Source of the DNA: Aquibacillus saliphilus | GTDB taxonomy: Bacteria > Bacillota > Bacilli > Bacillales > Amphibacillaceae | Assembly: GCF_020404745.1 (NCBI RefSeq) | Contig: NZ_JAIZAP010000001.1 | Location: forward strand, 124,001 to 188,000 | DNA: 64,000 nucleotides | Reading direction: 5' to 3' | Shown: positions 55,449-63,461 of the stretch, in pieces | Numbering within the stretch: position 1 is the first letter of the stretch | How the letters are laid out: each line of letters starts with the position of its first letter | Position numbers and translations under genes: made by a program | Notes under the pieces: model-generated | Told to the model about the DNA's origin: nothing | The model's database searches: none | The model's input: only the letters and a program-made list of their open reading frames with translations

Positions 55449-56138
55449 ATGACAAATAAATTTGATTTTCAGTCATTTATGAAAGATCAATTAGTTATTC
55501 CGGCAATGCTTTTACAAAATTATACTAAGTATAATTTGAATGAACAAGAAGTGATGCTGATTATCCAAATACACCGGTTCCAAATGGCAGGAAATAGCTT
55601 TCCAACTCCAACCGAATTGGCAAATTACATGACACTAACGGATCAAGAATGTGCAGCTATTTTAAGAAAATTAATTCAAAAGAATATACTTTCAATTGAT
55701 CAAGCACATAGTGACAAAAATGTTTTGAATGAATCTTATTCTTTGGAGAGTCTATGGGAAAAACTATATTCCGACAAACCAACCGAAAATGAGCCAACCC
55801 AACAACCGGAAATGAATATTTTTATTTTGTTTGAACAAGAATTTGGACGACCTTTGTCACCTCTTGAAATAGAGACGGTTAATATTTGGATTGACCAAGA
55901 AGAACAACCCCCATCACTTATAAAAGCAGCATTGCGTGAAGCTGTATTAATGGGTAAATTAAACTTTCGTTATATTGATCGTATTCTCCGAGAATGGAAG
56001 AGAAAAGGTATTCGGTCTGTAGAACAAGCAAGAAATCATAGCAAACCTTTTCATGCAAATCAAGCTAATAATCAACCAAGTAATCAGGAGCCAAAACGAG
56101 ATGTATCCTTGTACTATAATTGGTTAGAGGAAGAGTAG
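55449..56138 (+). CDS. dnaD: Replication initiation protein DnaD
   Basis: Helps load the replicative helicase at oriC and at restart sites. The 229 residues have a winged-helix N-terminal domain (DDH1, about 1-115) and a C-terminal DDH2 domain with FEQEFGRPLSPLEIETVNIWID and FRYIDRILREWKRKGIRSVEQA. TGAGGTGAAG is the ribosome site. Forms an operon with nth, 9 nt downstream. Confidence 0.94.
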   Translation: MTNKFDFQSFMKDQLVIPAMLLQNYTKYNLNEQEVMLIIQIHRFQMAGNSFPTPTELANYMTLTDQECAAILRKLIQKNILSIDQAHSDKNVLNESYSLESLWEKLYSDKPTENEPTQQPEMNIFILFEQEFGRPLSPLEIETVNIWIDQEEQPPSLIKAALREAVLMGKLNFRYIDRILREWKRKGIRSVEQARNHSKPFHANQANNQPSNQEPKRDVSLYYNWLEEE

Positions 56139-56147
56139 GGGAAGTAT

Positions 56148-56813
56148 ATGTTAAATAAGTCGCAAATTAGGTACTGTTTAGATGTGATGGGAGAGATGTT
56201 TCCGGAAGCTGAATGTGAATTAGTTCATAAAAATCCTTTTGAACTAGTAATTGCAGTTGCGTTATCAGCACAGTGTACGGACTCATTGGTAAACAAGGTT
56301 ACAAAGAATTTATTTGAAAAATATCAATCGCCAGATGATTATTTAGCTGTCTCACTCGAGGAGCTGCAACAAGATATTCGCTCAATCGGTCTTTATCGTA
56401 ATAAGGCAAAGAATATTCAAAAATTATGCCAGACGTTAATTGATAATTACCAAGGAGAAGTACCGTCATCTAAGGTAGAGCTAGAAAAGCTAGCTGGTGT
56501 AGGTAGAAAAACTGCAAATGTTGTTGCATCTGTAGCATTTAACGAACCAGCTATCGCTGTCGATACGCATGTCGAACGAATATCAAAGCGGTTAGGAATT
56601 TGTAAATGGAAGGATTCGGTATTAGAAGTAGAAAGAACATTAATGAGAAAAGTTCCAAGAGACGAATGGAGTGATACTCACCATCGAATGATATTTTTTG
56701 GCAGATATCATTGCAAAGCTAAAAATCCTAATTGTAACGAATGCTCTTTGCTGCATTTATGTAGGGAAGGACAAAAGAGGATGAAGGCGAAGGAGAAAGG
56801 GTTACACGTTTAA
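56148..56813 (+). CDS. nth: Endonuclease III
   Basis: Base-excision repair glycosylase/AP lyase. The 221 residues show the helix-hairpin-helix LAGVGRKTANVV near residue 114 with catalytic Lys, the catalytic Asp in AVDTHVERISKRLG near residue 140, and the iron-sulfur cysteines in CKAKNPNCNECSLLHLC (C-X6-C-X2-C-X5-C). B. subtilis has ypoC after nth; it is missing here. Confidence 0.96.
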   Translation: MLNKSQIRYCLDVMGEMFPEAECELVHKNPFELVIAVALSAQCTDSLVNKVTKNLFEKYQSPDDYLAVSLEELQQDIRSIGLYRNKAKNIQKLCQTLIDNYQGEVPSSKVELEKLAGVGRKTANVVASVAFNEPAIAVDTHVERISKRLGICKWKDSVLEVERTLMRKVPRDEWSDTHHRMIFFGRYHCKAKNPNCNECSLLHLCREGQKRMKAKEKGLHV

Positions 56814-56864
56814 TAGGATGAAAATTGAAACTGAAAGAAAATTAGTTACACAATCCACGTAAAG

Positions 56865-56895
56865 AAAGCCAACAGCTTAAGCTGTTGGCTTTTTT
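56865..56895. terminator. Bidirectional terminator between nth and ponA
   Basis: AAAGCCAACAGCTT (56865-56878) with AAGCTGTTGGCTTT (56879-56892) and T runs. It separates two converging operons. Confidence 0.88.
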
Positions 56896-56899
56896 ATAG

Positions 56900-59527
56900 T
56901 TATGCTATTTTTCTTAGACCGATAATCTTTGTGCTTGCTTGTGGATCACCATCGCCACCAGTACCGTCGTCAGTACCATCATCTGTACCATCGTCACCAG
57001 TACCGTCGTCAGTACCATCATCTGTACCATCGCCACCAGTGCCATCGTCAGTACCGTCATCTGTACCGTCGCCACCAGTGCCATCGTCAGTACCATCATC
57101 ATCGTTGCCGTCATTTCCGTTTCCATTCCCATTGCCATTCCCATTGCCATTTCCGTTTCCGTTTCCATTCCCATTTCCATTTTCATTCTCGTCTTCTTCT
57201 TCGGGTTCTTCTTCTATTTCTTCTTTAGGAATTTGAATTTGAACAGAAGTAGTCTCACTTACATTTTCTTCATTTTGGTCACTTACGACTATAATTTCAA
57301 TCGTATAATTGGTATCTCTTTCTACATTACCAATTTCCAACTGTGTTTCTTTCGTATCTGTTAACTTGTTCTTTGAACCTGAATCAGTACCAGCATAAAC
57401 TTCGAAAGTAACAGGCCTAGATTCATCCGTTTGATAATCCCAGCTAAGATTAATCAGATTATTTTCTTCATCATAATCAGCTGTTAGTCCAGTAATTGGT
57501 TCAATTCGGTCATATTTCTCAGAAGTTGCCGTTGGTTCGGTACCTTTTACGAATAATTCCGTTATTACTTCAGATTGCGGCGTATATTTGGTTGGTAATT
57601 TGGCTGGATTAGAACCTTTCTCAACAGCTACATTAACAACAGAATTTGGTTTGACAAAATCCGCAGTATCTTTTCCTTCTGAAATAGCAGACATCGTGTG
57701 CTTAAATAATTGTTTTGCGACATCACGCGCGTTACCACTAGGTATGGAAGTAGTAACTTCGTCGTATCCTGTCCATATAGACATCGTATAGTTCGTTGTA
57801 TAGCCGCTAAACCATACGTCGGGTACACCCTCGTTCGTATTCGTAGTACCTGTTTTCCCTGCGATTTGTAGCCCAGGGACGTTAGCTTGTGTACCAGTTC
57901 CACTACTAACTACAGTTTTTAGTAAATCAGTAATCATATAAGCAGTGTAATCAGACATTACAGCCTTTGATTCTGGTTTTAAATTTTCGGATCGGTTGTC
58001 ACTATAGACTACTTCAGTAACAGAGTATGGTTCATTATAAATACCTTCATTACCGAATGCTCGATAAGCTCCTGCTAACTCTAATGGTGTGACATTGTTG
58101 CCCGTTCCTCCAATAGCATCACGCAAACTCATGTCATCAAATTTAAGCCCTAAACTTTCAGCAAAAGTCTTTGAATTTCCGGTGCCAATCTCTTCTAGAG
58201 TTTTAACTGCCGGTACATTTAAAGACCATTGCATGGCATATCGCATTGTCATCCAACCTTGATATTTACGGTTCCAGTTTCGAATTGGTCCAGAACCAGT
58301 TTCAAAAGGAGCGTCATCATTAAGCTGATGATACGTGGACCATTGACCTGTCTCTATCGCTGGGCCATATGCAGTTATTGGTTTAATGACAGATCCTGGC
58401 TGTCTACCGTTTCCTTGGAAGGCATAATTCCACCCGCCGTTACCTCGATTGCGACCACCACCAATAGCGCGTATTGCTCCACTTTTCGTATCTAGTAGTG
58501 CTATCCCAGCTTGAAATTCATCATCTGGATAGGTAATTGGATTGTCATCACTATTTGATAGAAGTAACTCCACGCGTTTTTGTGCTTCTTGGTCTAATGT
58601 AGTATATACTTCTACACCTTCATTGTAGATGTCAATATCTAATTTTTCTTCAACCTCGGCAGCTACTTTTTGTATAAATGCTTCATATGGAGAGGAATCA
58701 CCTCCAGAAGCGGTTAACATTGATTCAATGGATACTTCTCTAGCTTCATTCGCTTGTTCTTCTGTTATTTTTTCATGTAAAACCATTAGATTTAAGACAG
58801 TGTTCATTCGTTCTTTTGCTAAATCCGGATTAACAAATGGATTATATGCGGTAGGGCGCTGTGGTAGACCTGCTAGTAGTGCAGCCTCAGCTAATGTTAG
58901 TTCATTTAAATCAGTCTTACCAAAGTAAGTTTCAGCAGCCTTTGCTACACCAAAAGACTTAGCACCATAAAAGATTTTGTTTAAATACATTTCTAATATT
59001 TCTTCTTTTGAATATTTACTATCAATTCTCAGAGCGAGCCACTGCTCCTGTACTTTCCGCTTTAAATTTTTATCGAAAGTTAGAAATGAGCCTTTTACAA
59101 CCTGTTGTGTAATTGTACTAGCTCCCTCTGAGCCGTAACCTTCTGTTATGTTAGCTAAGATTGCGCCACCTATTCTCTTAAGGTCAATACCCATGTGACT
59201 AAAGAATCTAACATCCTCTGTAGCTATAACAGCGTCGATTAGTACATCAGGAAGTTCGTTATATTTTATTTTCGTCCTTTTTTCATTACCTAAGTCGGCA
59301 AATAACTCACCTGAATTATCAAATACTTTTGTTGATGCAGGGTCTGTTAATAGTGATTCATCTATGTCCGGTGCTGTTGCAATATAATAGGTGAATAATG
59401 CACCAACTCCTATTGCTGAGGCCAAAAATATTATACCTATAATTAATATCACTTTTTTCCATATTGGTTTTTTTACTGACTTTTTTTGTTTTCTTCTTGC
59501 TGTACGAGATTGGCCTTCATTTGCCAT
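56900..59527 (-). CDS. ponA: Class A penicillin-binding protein 1 with repetitive acidic tail
   Basis: Bifunctional peptidoglycan synthase, 875 residues. Order: basic cytoplasmic N-terminus, one membrane helix (about 27-49), GT51 glycosyltransferase (EDVRFFSH near residue 103, GASTITQQ), transpeptidase (serine in QPGSVIKP near residue 377, SLN, KTGTTN near 557), a fibronectin type III domain (about 680-765), then low-complexity sequence. That sequence is a Glu-rich stretch, about a dozen Asn-Gly pairs (780-804) and GTDDGT/GGD repeats (811-856). ATG 59527 has a better distance to GGAGG (9 nt) than 59533 (3 nt). Second gene behind recU. Confidence 0.95.
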   Translation of the reverse strand: MANEGQSRTARRKQKKSVKKPIWKKVILIIGIIFLASAIGVGALFTYYIATAPDIDESLLTDPASTKVFDNSGELFADLGNEKRTKIKYNELPDVLIDAVIATEDVRFFSHMGIDLKRIGGAILANITEGYGSEGASTITQQVVKGSFLTFDKNLKRKVQEQWLALRIDSKYSKEEILEMYLNKIFYGAKSFGVAKAAETYFGKTDLNELTLAEAALLAGLPQRPTAYNPFVNPDLAKERMNTVLNLMVLHEKITEEQANEAREVSIESMLTASGGDSSPYEAFIQKVAAEVEEKLDIDIYNEGVEVYTTLDQEAQKRVELLLSNSDDNPITYPDDEFQAGIALLDTKSGAIRAIGGGRNRGNGGWNYAFQGNGRQPGSVIKPITAYGPAIETGQWSTYHQLNDDAPFETGSGPIRNWNRKYQGWMTMRYAMQWSLNVPAVKTLEEIGTGNSKTFAESLGLKFDDMSLRDAIGGTGNNVTPLELAGAYRAFGNEGIYNEPYSVTEVVYSDNRSENLKPESKAVMSDYTAYMITDLLKTVVSSGTGTQANVPGLQIAGKTGTTNTNEGVPDVWFSGYTTNYTMSIWTGYDEVTTSIPSGNARDVAKQLFKHTMSAISEGKDTADFVKPNSVVNVAVEKGSNPAKLPTKYTPQSEVITELFVKGTEPTATSEKYDRIEPITGLTADYDEENNLINLSWDYQTDESRPVTFEVYAGTDSGSKNKLTDTKETQLEIGNVERDTNYTIEIIVVSDQNEENVSETTSVQIQIPKEEIEEEPEEEDENENGNGNGNGNGNGNGNGNGNGNGNDGNDDDGTDDGTGGDGTDDGTDDGTGGDGTDDGTDDGTGDDGTDDGTDDGTGGDGDPQASTKIIGLRKIA
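56958..57093. repeat. 39-bp tandem repeats in the ponA tail
   Basis: Units start at 56958, 56997, 57036 and 57075 (the last partial), each coding for 13 residues of the type GTDDGTDDGTGGD on the minus strand. Units differ by a few third-position changes and a Gly/Asp swap. Confidence 0.9.
57114..57187. repeat. 6-bp tandem repeat (Asn-Gly) in the ponA tail
   Basis: About twelve copies of a hexamer alternating CCATTC, CCATTG, CCGTTT and CCATTT, coding on the minus strand for Asn-Gly pairs. A likely site for replication slippage without frameshift. Confidence 0.9.
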
Positions 59528-59544
59528 GCTCATCTTCCTCCGTT

Positions 59545-60132
59545 CTAAAAATATAGATGGTCAATTATTGCTAAATAGTCAACCCTAGCTTGATACTGGA
59601 AGGGAATAATTACACCAGCTTCCTTTATTTTTTGATAAGGTATTGATTTTCTCCCACCATTATATTGACTTTCCCAATAAGGAAAAAGTTTCACTGCAGG
59701 AAAAAAATATGTCTCATCATAGAGTGAAAAACGAATAATCATAAAACAAATACCTCCATGATCATCAATCGCGCGCATATGGTTTATTTGATGGTCATGA
59801 ATATTTGACAAAGGAAATGATGTTTTATTTTTCGTTTCCTTAGCCTCAAAATCGATATGTCTTTGTCTGTAAACTCCATTGTAATCGGTAGTTGAAGCTT
59901 GTTTAAAATAGCCTTCCTTTATGACGGCTGCACTTCTTTTTGGGTAATCTACCTTTACTATTTGTACAGGTGTTGGCTTTTTATGAATAACCGCTTTATT
60001 TGAATTTAAGTAATAATTATTCGTTTCATTTATGTCCTCTTCTAACGACATACCTCTATTGCTAAAGCTTGTCTTTTGCCTATTTGAATTTTTTGGACCA
60101 AAAGATGGATTCTTCCCGTTCGGATAGTTCAT
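59545..60132 (-). CDS. recU: Holliday junction resolvase RecU
   Basis: Cleaves four-way junctions during recombination. From ATG 60132 the product has 195 residues, starting [14 protein letters not shown] like known RecU; GGGGAGGAAT lies 8 nt upstream. The first Met at 60222 would add 30 unconserved residues. The active-site block [19 protein letters not shown] and the stalk region [19 protein letters not shown] are intact. ponA follows after 17 nt, the conserved recU-ponA operon. Confidence 0.95.
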   Translation of the reverse strand: MNYPNGKNPSFGPKNSNRQKTSFSNRGMSLEEDINETNNYYLNSNKAVIHKKPTPVQIVKVDYPKRSAAVIKEGYFKQASTTDYNGVYRQRHIDFEAKETKNKTSFPLSNIHDHQINHMRAIDDHGGICFMIIRFSLYDETYFFPAVKLFPYWESQYNGGRKSIPYQKIKEAGVIIPFQYQARVDYLAIIDHLYF

Positions 60133-60317
60133 GCAAATATTCCTCCCCATACATGAAAGTATCATACCAAATAAAGGTATCCTTTGAGAACAAAAAAGTT
60201 CAATAAAATAAAATTTAATCATACATCTCTTTCATTAGATAATTGTATTTATTTAGAAGTATAACAAATATATCCCATGTTTATTGAGCAAACTACCTTT
60301 CTGAGGAGGTAATTTAT

Positions 60318-61289
60318 TTGGATAGTAAGGAAAATGTAGATACGGAATTAATTAGAAAAGTAACCAACAATACACAATGTTTCAATATAGATAATATTTC
60401 CCGCACACAAGCATATCAAACTTATTTTCAACGGTTTCCCGAAATTAAATGGGCTTTTTTGGCTAGCATGGTATCAAGAAATGCTGGTTGGAATATGTCA
60501 GATCTTGAAACTCCAATATTTAAAAGCTTTTTAACTGAGAGAATTAGAAAACAGTTGTTTTCTACATACGAACGAGCTAACTGGCTCATTTTTTCTGATG
60601 CATATCCTCAACTATTGTTATATCAAATTTCAAAGCAATTGAACAAACCGATGTTTGATAAGTTGGCATGTTTTGCAGTCTCATCATTTATGATTAAAGA
60701 GTGGTATCATTTTTGGCACTATAAAGATGAACAGAGGCTAATGACAGCATTAATAATTAATGAACAAAATGTGATTGAATCACCTGTTACAACCCATCCT
60801 TTTTATCGAAAACACGTCTTTTTAAGATGGCCATATTTATTACAGGATTTTTTTTGTTTGAATGCAATTGTATTCCCAAGTAGACAGGGATATATGTTCG
60901 CGTATTCTGTTCATGACTTCGCTAATATTACTAAACGTATAACGTTTGGTAAGAAATTAGCTAGTATATTGTTTAATAACAAATTACATAGTTTGTTTTA
61001 TGATTTTGCTATTCATACAGAACACACAGGTTCACGTAATGACTATGAAAATTATTTGAAAGTTAACTATCAAAAAAAAATGCAATCCACGCCAATATTA
61101 AGAACTGTATATCCTATTATTGACCATCAGGATAAAATTCGGCGAGATTGGTTCAAGAGTGGGGGTTGTAAAAAGAAATGGTGGGATAACTGTGTTGTAG
61201 ATATTGATGATAACTCCTGGAATGTATTCTATAGAAAAAGAAAAATAATAAAGTTATTGTTTTCCATTCAGAAAATTCTTGAAAGATAA
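60318..61289 (+). CDS. yppC: DUF2515 protein YppC
   Basis: A 323-residue protein, divergent from recU, as yppC is in B. subtilis. DUF2515 features seen: NISRTQAYQTYFQRFPEIKWAFLASMVSRNAGWNM near residue 26 and IFSDAYPQLLLYQISK near residue 94. Rich in aromatic and basic residues; no clear signal peptide. TTG start behind GAGGAGGT. Function unknown. Confidence 0.85.
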   Translation: MDSKENVDTELIRKVTNNTQCFNIDNISRTQAYQTYFQRFPEIKWAFLASMVSRNAGWNMSDLETPIFKSFLTERIRKQLFSTYERANWLIFSDAYPQLLLYQISKQLNKPMFDKLACFAVSSFMIKEWYHFWHYKDEQRLMTALIINEQNVIESPVTTHPFYRKHVFLRWPYLLQDFFCLNAIVFPSRQGYMFAYSVHDFANITKRITFGKKLASILFNNKLHSLFYDFAIHTEHTGSRNDYENYLKVNYQKKMQSTPILRTVYPIIDHQDKIRRDWFKSGGCKKKWWDNCVVDIDDNSWNVFYRKRKIIKLLFSIQKILER

Positions 61290-61316
61290 AACCTTTGCTA
61301 TTAGCAAAGGTTTTAT
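61288..61316. terminator. Terminator shared by yppC and the SspM-like gene
   Basis: AAAACCTTTGC (61288-61298) with GCAAAGGTTTT (61304-61314), 5-nt loop, A/T on both sides. It overlaps the yppC stop and lies 5 nt from the convergent gene's stop. Confidence 0.82.
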
Positions 61317-61320
61317 ACAT

Positions 61321-61434
61321 TTAAACGGATGGACGGTCTGGACCTTCTAATTTCTTGTTACCGTACCCTGCACGTTTCTCTTCTTTTTGTTTTACATTAT
61401 TTTTTTTCTCATGTCTTTTAGCTTTTTTAGTCAT
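61321..61434 (-). CDS. sspM: Small acid-soluble spore protein, SspM-like (37 residues)
   Basis: A very short frame starting at ATG 61434 with AAAGGAGGG at good distance. The lysine-rich product MTKKAKRHEKKNNVKQK.. ends KKLEGPDRPSV, close to the KKLGGPNRPST end of B. subtilis SspM. SspM is a minor forespore protein expressed under SigG. A CAAACTA in the upstream region resembles a SigG -10 box, but the -35 is poor. Function of this family in the spore is unknown. Confidence 0.72.
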   Translation of the reverse strand: MTKKAKRHEKKNNVKQKEEKRAGYGNKKLEGPDRPSV

Positions 61435-61599
61435 GGAAACCCTCCTTTACTAAATAGTTTGGAGCAAATGAGTTAAAAAATACTGCATAATTCCACTAAA
61501 AATGTTTTATTGATTCTAGTTTTGTCGGTCATGCAGGGAAGCTTTGATGGATGGCGAATAACTATGGCAACACGAGATTAAATAAAGGAGGAAAAAACT

Positions 61600-61926
61600 A
61601 TGAATCCTACAATTCAAAAAAATATGAAGGAAGAAAAAAGAATGGTAACAAAAAAGGAATTTGAAAAATCATATATTGATTTAATGGACCGTATCAGACT
61701 TATTGATCAGAAGCTTTCAACAAAAGCGGATGATGTTGTACTTACAATTACATTAGCACACAGACAAGAAATAGAAGAGATGCAGGATGAAATGTTAAAG
61801 TTAACTATGGAGCTAAAAAAGATAAAGCACCAATCGCAATCAGTAACTCAAAATTATCGTAGTCGGGTAATTGACCGGAATCCAGTTAGAAATTGGTTTA
61901 AAAAAATGCATGTAGCTCGTAAATAA
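61600..61926 (+). CDS. Unknown small coiled-coil protein
   Basis: A 108-residue protein I do not recognise. AAAGGAGGAAAAAACT precedes the ATG, so translation is likely. It is highly charged; residues about 15-85 should be helical with heptad-like spacing (LMDRIRLIDQKL, EEMQDEMLKLTMELKKI), and the C-terminus is basic (RSRVIDRNPVRNWFKKMHVARK). No membrane segment or signal. It lies 33 nt before yppE and is probably co-transcribed with it; it may stand in the yppD place, but I cannot show homology. Confidence 0.65.
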   Translation: MNPTIQKNMKEEKRMVTKKEFEKSYIDLMDRIRLIDQKLSTKADDVVLTITLAHRQEIEEMQDEMLKLTMELKKIKHQSQSVTQNYRSRVIDRNPVRNWFKKMHVARK

Positions 61927-61959
61927 TGGTACAGTGTAAAGGAAAGGCGGGAAAAAGAG

Positions 61960-62331
61960 ATGGAGTTACAGAATAAAACAATCGAACTGACAAAACACTT
62001 AGATAAACTCAAGTCACATTATTTAAATAATGATAAGCCAGAGAATAAAAAGGATAGAGATCTTTTCACATTTATTAAGCAACAAACAACACCTGTTTAT
62101 CATTTAATTCAAGAATGGGAAGTGGAAGCGACGTCTTTTGTAAAACAAAGAGATGTTTCAGTGCATCCCCAACAGGTTGTTTCTACAAGTGAAAATATGG
62201 AGTTACTATTGATGCATAGTTATTATATTGATGTTAAAAAAAAGAGATATATGGAATTAAACCATTCAGTCCTTTATGTGTTTGATCTATTACTAAATGA
62301 TATAAATGCTAAATTGGAAAACAGTAATTGA
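61960..62331 (+). CDS. yppE: DUF1798 protein YppE
   Basis: A 123-residue helical protein, the same length as B. subtilis YppE, whose family forms a four-helix bundle. Blocks seen: DKLKSHYLNNDKPENKKDRDLFTFIKQQTTPVYHLIQEWE and VHPQQVVSTSENMELLLMHSYYI. GAAAGGCGGG is the ribosome site. Function unknown. Confidence 0.8.
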   Translation: MELQNKTIELTKHLDKLKSHYLNNDKPENKKDRDLFTFIKQQTTPVYHLIQEWEVEATSFVKQRDVSVHPQQVVSTSENMELLLMHSYYIDVKKKRYMELNHSVLYVFDLLLNDINAKLENSN

Positions 62332-62364
62332 AGTTTGGATAAGCTGTTAAATATTTGGTAACAC

Positions 62365-62395
62365 TTTACAATATGTACACTTTTTCCTTTATAAT
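62365..62395 (+). promoter_or_regulatory. Possible SigA promoter of cdd
   Basis: TTTACA (62365-62370) and perfect TATAAT (62390-62395), with a long 19-nt spacer. Leader about 85 nt. Confidence 0.45.
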
Positions 62396-62488
62396 AGTTG
62401 AATTTTTTAATTTGGGGACATGAGGATGTAATATTTTCGACTAATCCACACTCATATACAACTTAGGTCGTTGAAAGGATGCCAAAAA

Positions 62489-62899
62489 ATGGATACAACC
62501 ATGCTACTTGAAAAAGCAAAAGAGATTAGAATGAAGGCATATACCCCGTACTCGAAATTTAAAGTAGGAGCTGCTTTATTAACTCAATCTGGTAAGGTTT
62601 ATTTAGGTTGCAATATTGAGAATGCTGCTTATCCAGTCACTTGCTGTGCAGAGAGAGTCGCTATTTTTTCAGCAATAGCTGATGATGAAACTAACTTTGA
62701 AGAATTAGCGGTAGTTGCTGATACGAAAAGACCTGTACCGCCATGTGGTTCATGTAGACAAGTAATGAGTGAGTTTTTTGATAAGAATATGAAAATCCAC
62801 ACGAGTAATCTTATAAATGATGTGAAAACAATAGCAATGGAAGAGCTTTTACCATTTTCTTTCAACGAAGAAGATCTAAAAATAGGGAACGAAGAATAA
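62489..62899 (+). CDS. cdd: Cytidine deaminase
   Basis: Salvages cytidine and deoxycytidine to uridine forms. Homotetrameric type, 136 residues, the same length as B. subtilis Cdd. Zinc and catalytic residues are in VTCCAERVA (Cys-Ala-Glu) near residue 53 and PPCGSCRQ near residue 86. ATG 62489 follows GAAAGGAT by 8 nt; TTG 62471 lies just before that site. In B. subtilis cdd sits with era and not here, so the gene has moved or been duplicated. Confidence 0.95.
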   Translation: MDTTMLLEKAKEIRMKAYTPYSKFKVGAALLTQSGKVYLGCNIENAAYPVTCCAERVAIFSAIADDETNFEELAVVADTKRPVPPCGSCRQVMSEFFDKNMKIHTSNLINDVKTIAMEELLPFSFNEEDLKIGNEE

Positions 62900-62938
62900 A
62901 TTTATAAATAAAAATCTAAAAATAGGTAGCTGTCTTAG

Positions 62939-62966
62939 ACAGGTCTCAATTTCTTTACATAGGTTA
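62939..62966 (+). promoter_or_regulatory. SigK-type promoter of cotD with GerE-like boxes
   Basis: AC (62939-62940), 17 nt and CATAGGTTA (62958-62966) match the mother-cell SigK pattern AC-N16/17-CATAnnnTA. ACATAGGTTATT fits the GerE box at 11 of 12 positions, and an inverted partner (ATAGGTT 62959-62965 with AACCTAT 62973-62979) covers the start region. Confidence 0.6.
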
Positions 62967-62999
62967 TTAATGAACCTATAAAAAGAAAGGAGATCCATT

Positions 63000-63356
63000 A
63001 TGAGACATCATTTTGGTTGCCCGAAACCAGTTAACGAAGTGGTATATCCAACGAAGTATAATGTAGTTAATAATTGCTTTGAGAATGAAGTGAAGCACGT
63101 CCATCCTTCTCATACAACTGTAGTAAACCATCATTTACAGAAAAATAAACATGTATATCCACACTCTACTTCTGTAGAGAATACGTTTAACAGTGTTGAT
63201 GTATATGGTGGAGCTTACAATGTTCCTAGACCACCAGCACCAACTGCTCAAGGGGGAACAATGGCAGGTGGGCCACCTAGACCACCACAAGGACCAATGG
63301 GCGGACCTAGACCACCGGTAGGATATCCAGGTGCTAACCCATACTTTCGTCGCTAA
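63000..63356 (+). CDS. cotD: Inner spore coat protein CotD
   Basis: A 118-residue His-rich coat protein. VHPSHTTVVNHHLQKNKHVYPHSTSVENT matches the conserved centre of CotD. The C-terminal third is a Pro/Gly-rich tail (GGPPRPPQGPMGGPRPP) that the short B. subtilis CotD lacks. GAAAGGAGATCC precedes the ATG. Expressed late in the mother cell, consistent with the SigK-type promoter. Confidence 0.9.
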   Translation: MRHHFGCPKPVNEVVYPTKYNVVNNCFENEVKHVHPSHTTVVNHHLQKNKHVYPHSTSVENTFNSVDVYGGAYNVPRPPAPTAQGGTMAGGPPRPPQGPMGGPRPPVGYPGANPYFRR

Positions 63357-63367
63357 TAAATTATAAG

Positions 63368-63400
63368 AAGAGCTGGTAATATAACTAGCTCTTTCTTTTT
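63368..63400 (+). terminator. Intrinsic terminator of cotD
   Basis: AAGAGCT (63368-63374) with AGCTCTT (63387-63393), then T-rich CTTTTT. Confidence 0.75.
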
Positions 63401-63461
63401 GATTTATAATACATATTTGGATAAGAAGAAACGTAATTATTTATAGAAGGAGCTTTAAGTA

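Noticed and set aside
56929-57364. Several overlapping plus-strand frames full of His, Pro/Ser or Ile/Thr repeats
   Set aside because: They are antisense shadows of the tandem repeats in the ponA tail, which lack stops in all frames. No ribosome sites.
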